Origin: an uncultured Bacilli bacterium
GTDB taxonomy: Bacteria; Bacillota_I; Bacilli_A; RF39; UBA660
Assembly (NCBI GenBank): GCA_947628565.1
Contig: CANRAH010000013.1
Location: 1-41,646, forward strand
Direction: 5' to 3'
DNA: 41,646 nucleotides
In this document: positions 40,021 through 41,646 of the stretch, one piece after another
Layout: the number at the start of each line of letters is the position of its first letter
Position numbering within the stretch: the first letter of the stretch is position 1
Notes under the pieces: generated by a model
The model's database searches: none
Seen by the model: only the letters and a program-made list of their open reading frames with translations
Told to the model about the DNA's origin: nothing
Position numbers and translations under genes: made by a program

Positions 40021-40142
40021 AGTGCTTTAAATAGAAAATCAATAAATTTAATCAATATCAATTGTGCGATATGAAATTTTGAAAACACCTTAACAAGCCG
40101 TTATGAATAAAGGAAACTATTGGGGAAAATTTTTACATTTTT
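40021..40142 (+). repeat. ~120-bp dispersed repeat, copy A
   Basis: It aligns along its length with copy B (40836-40958). Shared parts include TTTAAAT-x-GAAAATC, AA-x-TGTGCGATA (40063-40071), ACAA-x-CC-x-TTAT-x-AATAAAGGAAA and TTTTTACATTTT. Both copies stand directly before a RhuM-like coding sequence, intact or decayed. Overall identity is about two thirds by eye. Confidence 0.75.
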
Positions 40143-40157
40143 GGATAAATATTGTAA

Positions 40158-40372
40158 ATGGATGGAGAAATATCAAAAGATTTAATGATAAGAAGCAGTG
40201 TTGAAGAGTTTATTACTTTTAAAGTAAAGGTATTCAAGTAAGATATGAAAATGAAACTCTTTGCATGACTCAAAAGACAATCGCAGAACTTTTTGCTGTT
40301 CAAAGGCTAGATATTACGAAACATTTAAATAATATTTTAATAAAAATGAATTATATAAAAATATGCAAATAG
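40158..40372 (+). pseudogene. RhuM-family gene remnant
   Basis: Frame 1 from ATG 40158 gives MDGEISKDLMIRSSVEEFIT, then K-V-K-V-F-K and a stop at 40239-40241. A second frame from 40232 resumes with IQVRYENETLCMTQKTIAEL, continuing FAVQRLDITKHLNNIL and stopping at 40370-40372. This is the normal RhuM opening (SKDLIIRSS...IEVRYEDETIWLTQK), broken by a frameshift near 40220-40231. The following ~250 residues of RhuM are missing, replaced by the next gene. RhuM proteins carry a KilA/Bro-like N-terminal domain and occur in mobile and pathogenicity regions; function is unclear. Confidence 0.75.
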
Positions 40373-40413
40373 AAGATGTAACTTTAGATGATGTATTGAA
40401 GGGAAAAAATAAA

Positions 40414-40818
40414 ATGAAAAAAGATTTAATGAAAACCAATGTTTATGATACTCAAAATATAATGGTAATTGTAGGAAGTTGCTTGGAAAAAATGCAACCT
40501 AAAGCATACAATACACTAACTAAATATTCGGATATAATTTATGATGTTTGTTTAGAAGAAACTCATATAAATATGGTAATAACTAAAATTATAGGAATGA
40601 TTTGTAGGACAAATATTGATAAAATAGTATTTGCTTCTGTAGACAAATCTCCTCATTGTGTACAATTACACTACATAGAAAATGAAATAAGAAAAGCTAT
40701 GGATATAAGCAATATAGAAATAATTCACTATGTTGCTGTGGATAATAATTTAATTGAGATATCAAATGAAACTATAAAAAAATCGAAAGCATTAAGTGAA
40801 TTAGAAAAAATGAAATAA
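40414..40818 (+). CDS. Conserved anaerobe-type protein of unknown function
   Basis: 134 residues from ATG 40414, preceded by AAGGGA. The frame is open upstream to an ATG at 40363, but that part overlaps the RhuM remnant and is probably junk. Motifs: YDTQNIMVIVGSCLEKMQPK, KIVFASVDKSPHCVQLHYIE and EIIHYVAVDNNLIEIS. A Ser-Val-Asp-Lys-Ser-Pro-His-Cys pattern suggests a real conserved family seen in other anaerobes, sometimes annotated near ferredoxin-like genes, as I recall, but I cannot name it. It sits between the two repeat copies. Confidence 0.6.
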   Translation: MKKDLMKTNVYDTQNIMVIVGSCLEKMQPKAYNTLTKYSDIIYDVCLEETHINMVITKIIGMICRTNIDKIVFASVDKSPHCVQLHYIENEIRKAMDISNIEIIHYVAVDNNLIEISNETIKKSKALSELEKMK

Positions 40819-40835
40819 GATTAATTCAGTTAAAA

Positions 40836-40958
40836 AGTCATTTAAATGGAAAATCGACAAAATCAGGCAAACATAAACTGTGCGATACGGATTTATGGAA
40901 ACGCCCTCACAAACCCTTATAAATAAAGGAAATTGTCAAAAAAGGTTTTTACATTTTG
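40836..40958 (+). repeat. ~120-bp dispersed repeat, copy B
   Basis: Matches copy A. The core TGTGCGATA is at 40879-40887. It contains CCCTTAT-AA-ATAAAGG, an imperfect palindrome, followed by TTTTTACATTTT. It ends about 27 bp before the RhuM gene, in its leader. Confidence 0.75.
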
Positions 40959-40985
40959 AGAAAATTATAGATTGGAGATGAGATA

Positions 40986-41591
40986 ATGAAAAAATTAGAA
41001 GAACAAAACAATTTATTAATATATAAAAATAAAGATGGGAATATAGTTGTTGATGCAATTTATAAAGATGAAACTTTATGGCTTACCCAAAAAGGAATGG
41101 CTAAAGTTTTTGATTGTTCTACTGATAACATATCCTTGCATTTAAAAAATATATTTCAAGATAATGAACTTGATGCAAAGTCAGTTGTCGAGAATTCCTC
41201 GGTAACTGCTTCAGACGGTAAAAATTATAAAACAAAAATATATAATCTGGATGCTATAATTGCAGTTGGTTATCGAGTTAATTCTAAAAAAGCCACTGAA
41301 TTTAGAATTTGGGCAACTAAAATACTGAAAGAATATATGATAAAAGGTTTTGCTTTAAATGATGAGAGATTTATAAATGGAAATAAATTTAGCACACAAT
41401 ATTTTAATGAATTATTAGAAAGAATTAAAACTATTAGAGTTAGTGAAAGAATGTCTTATCAAAAAATTACTGATTTATTCATTGCGACATCATCCGATTA
41501 TAATCCGAAAACTGAGGAAGCATATACATTTTTTAAAATTGTACAAAACAAATTGCATTACGCAATAAGTGGGCTAATTGCTTACATTTGA
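40986..41591 (+). CDS. RhuM-family protein, C-terminally truncated
   Basis: 201 residues against roughly 330 in the family. Conserved part: VVDAIYKDETLWLTQKGMAK, VFDCSTDNISLHLKNIFQDNEL, then AIIAVGYRVNSKKATEFRIW and ATKILKEYMIKGFALNDERF, then AEEAYTFF-like TEEAYTFFKIVQNKLHYAIS. The family continues with a G-x-T-A-A-E-I-I motif; here the frame ends in SGLIAYI and a stop, and the following 55 bp do not restore the family sequence in any frame I tried. It is therefore truncated or joined to other DNA near 41565. GGAGATGAG precedes the ATG. Confidence 0.78.
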   Translation: MKKLEEQNNLLIYKNKDGNIVVDAIYKDETLWLTQKGMAKVFDCSTDNISLHLKNIFQDNELDAKSVVENSSVTASDGKNYKTKIYNLDAIIAVGYRVNSKKATEFRIWATKILKEYMIKGFALNDERFINGNKFSTQYFNELLERIKTIRVSERMSYQKITDLFIATSSDYNPKTEEAYTFFKIVQNKLHYAISGLIAYI

Positions 41592-41646
41592 CACAAAATA
41601 AAGAAATTGAAGATTTGCTTTATTTTAAAGGAATTATAAATAAATA

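Noticed and set aside
1-41646. Mycoplasma-type genetic code (TGA = Trp)
   Set aside because: TGA terminates several genes with clear family ends and Trp is TGG throughout.
1-41646. tRNA, rRNA genes or CRISPR array
   Set aside because: No TΨC-type GGTTCGAAT motif or acceptor stem and no regularly spaced repeat set was seen in any gap.

Overview
The window is a very AT-rich stretch of a wall-building Gram-positive chromosome. TGA ends many genes here (for example those ending at 2719, 15762, 17486 and 37031) and tryptophan is TGG throughout, so this is the standard bacterial code and not the Mycoplasma code. A bile salt hydrolase-type gene, a VanY peptidase family, a CotD-like protein, T-box control of valS, DUF4176, and short pilin-like proteins fused to FGE-like domains together suggest a small-genome, uncultured intestinal Bacilli lineage (RF39, CAG or Erysipelotrichia-like). 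That placement is inference; no rRNA or marker phylogeny is visible.

Layout. 1-4740 is an accessory conflict region: the C-terminal part of a large secreted, polymorphic-toxin-like protein, a probable immunity gene, a DUF4176 protein typical of type VII secretion loci, a zeta-toxin kinase with a small helical partner, and an XRE repressor. 4742-5306 has no convincing gene but has a near-consensus promoter, several strong hairpins and a terminator, and is called here as a candidate structured RNA. 5307-9126 holds a CotD-like protein, a double-ASCH protein, and three minus-strand VanY-type D,D-carboxypeptidases. 9237-15762 carries mnmA and the addBA recombination nuclease operon. 15813-17486 is the first pilin/FGE-like fusion. 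17825-24596 is a cell-envelope block: fmt, a membrane protein, two tandem MurE ligases, mraY and an amidase. 24769-28730 contains a pseudopilin, a sporulation-type sigma factor, a small membrane protein, a divergent metallophosphoesterase and the second pilin/FGE-like fusion. 28868-33075 holds T-box-controlled valS, of the archaeal/rickettsial type, and an RpoD-like paralogue. 33237-39360 has an M23-LysM lysin-like enzyme, a glycosyltransferase, a nucleotidyltransferase-like gene, two DUF4230 proteins, bile salt hydrolase and a second mnmA. 39495-41646 ends in a GNAT gene and a decaying RhuM region framed by two copies of a ~120-bp repeat.

Peptidoglycan is the commonest theme (two MurE, MraY, amidase, three VanY, M23-LysM). 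The most unusual signals are: a recurring promoter/ribosome-site module in which the -10 box lies only 14-16 nt from the start codon; a hairpin before the second murE that looks like a terminator and also buries the ribosome site; the candidate RNA at 4.9-5.24 kb; the paired pilin/FGE-like genes that share patches of identical DNA; and the repeat-flanked RhuM remnants. No insertion sequence, tRNA, rRNA or CRISPR array was seen. All functions are read from motifs by eye; no database search was run.
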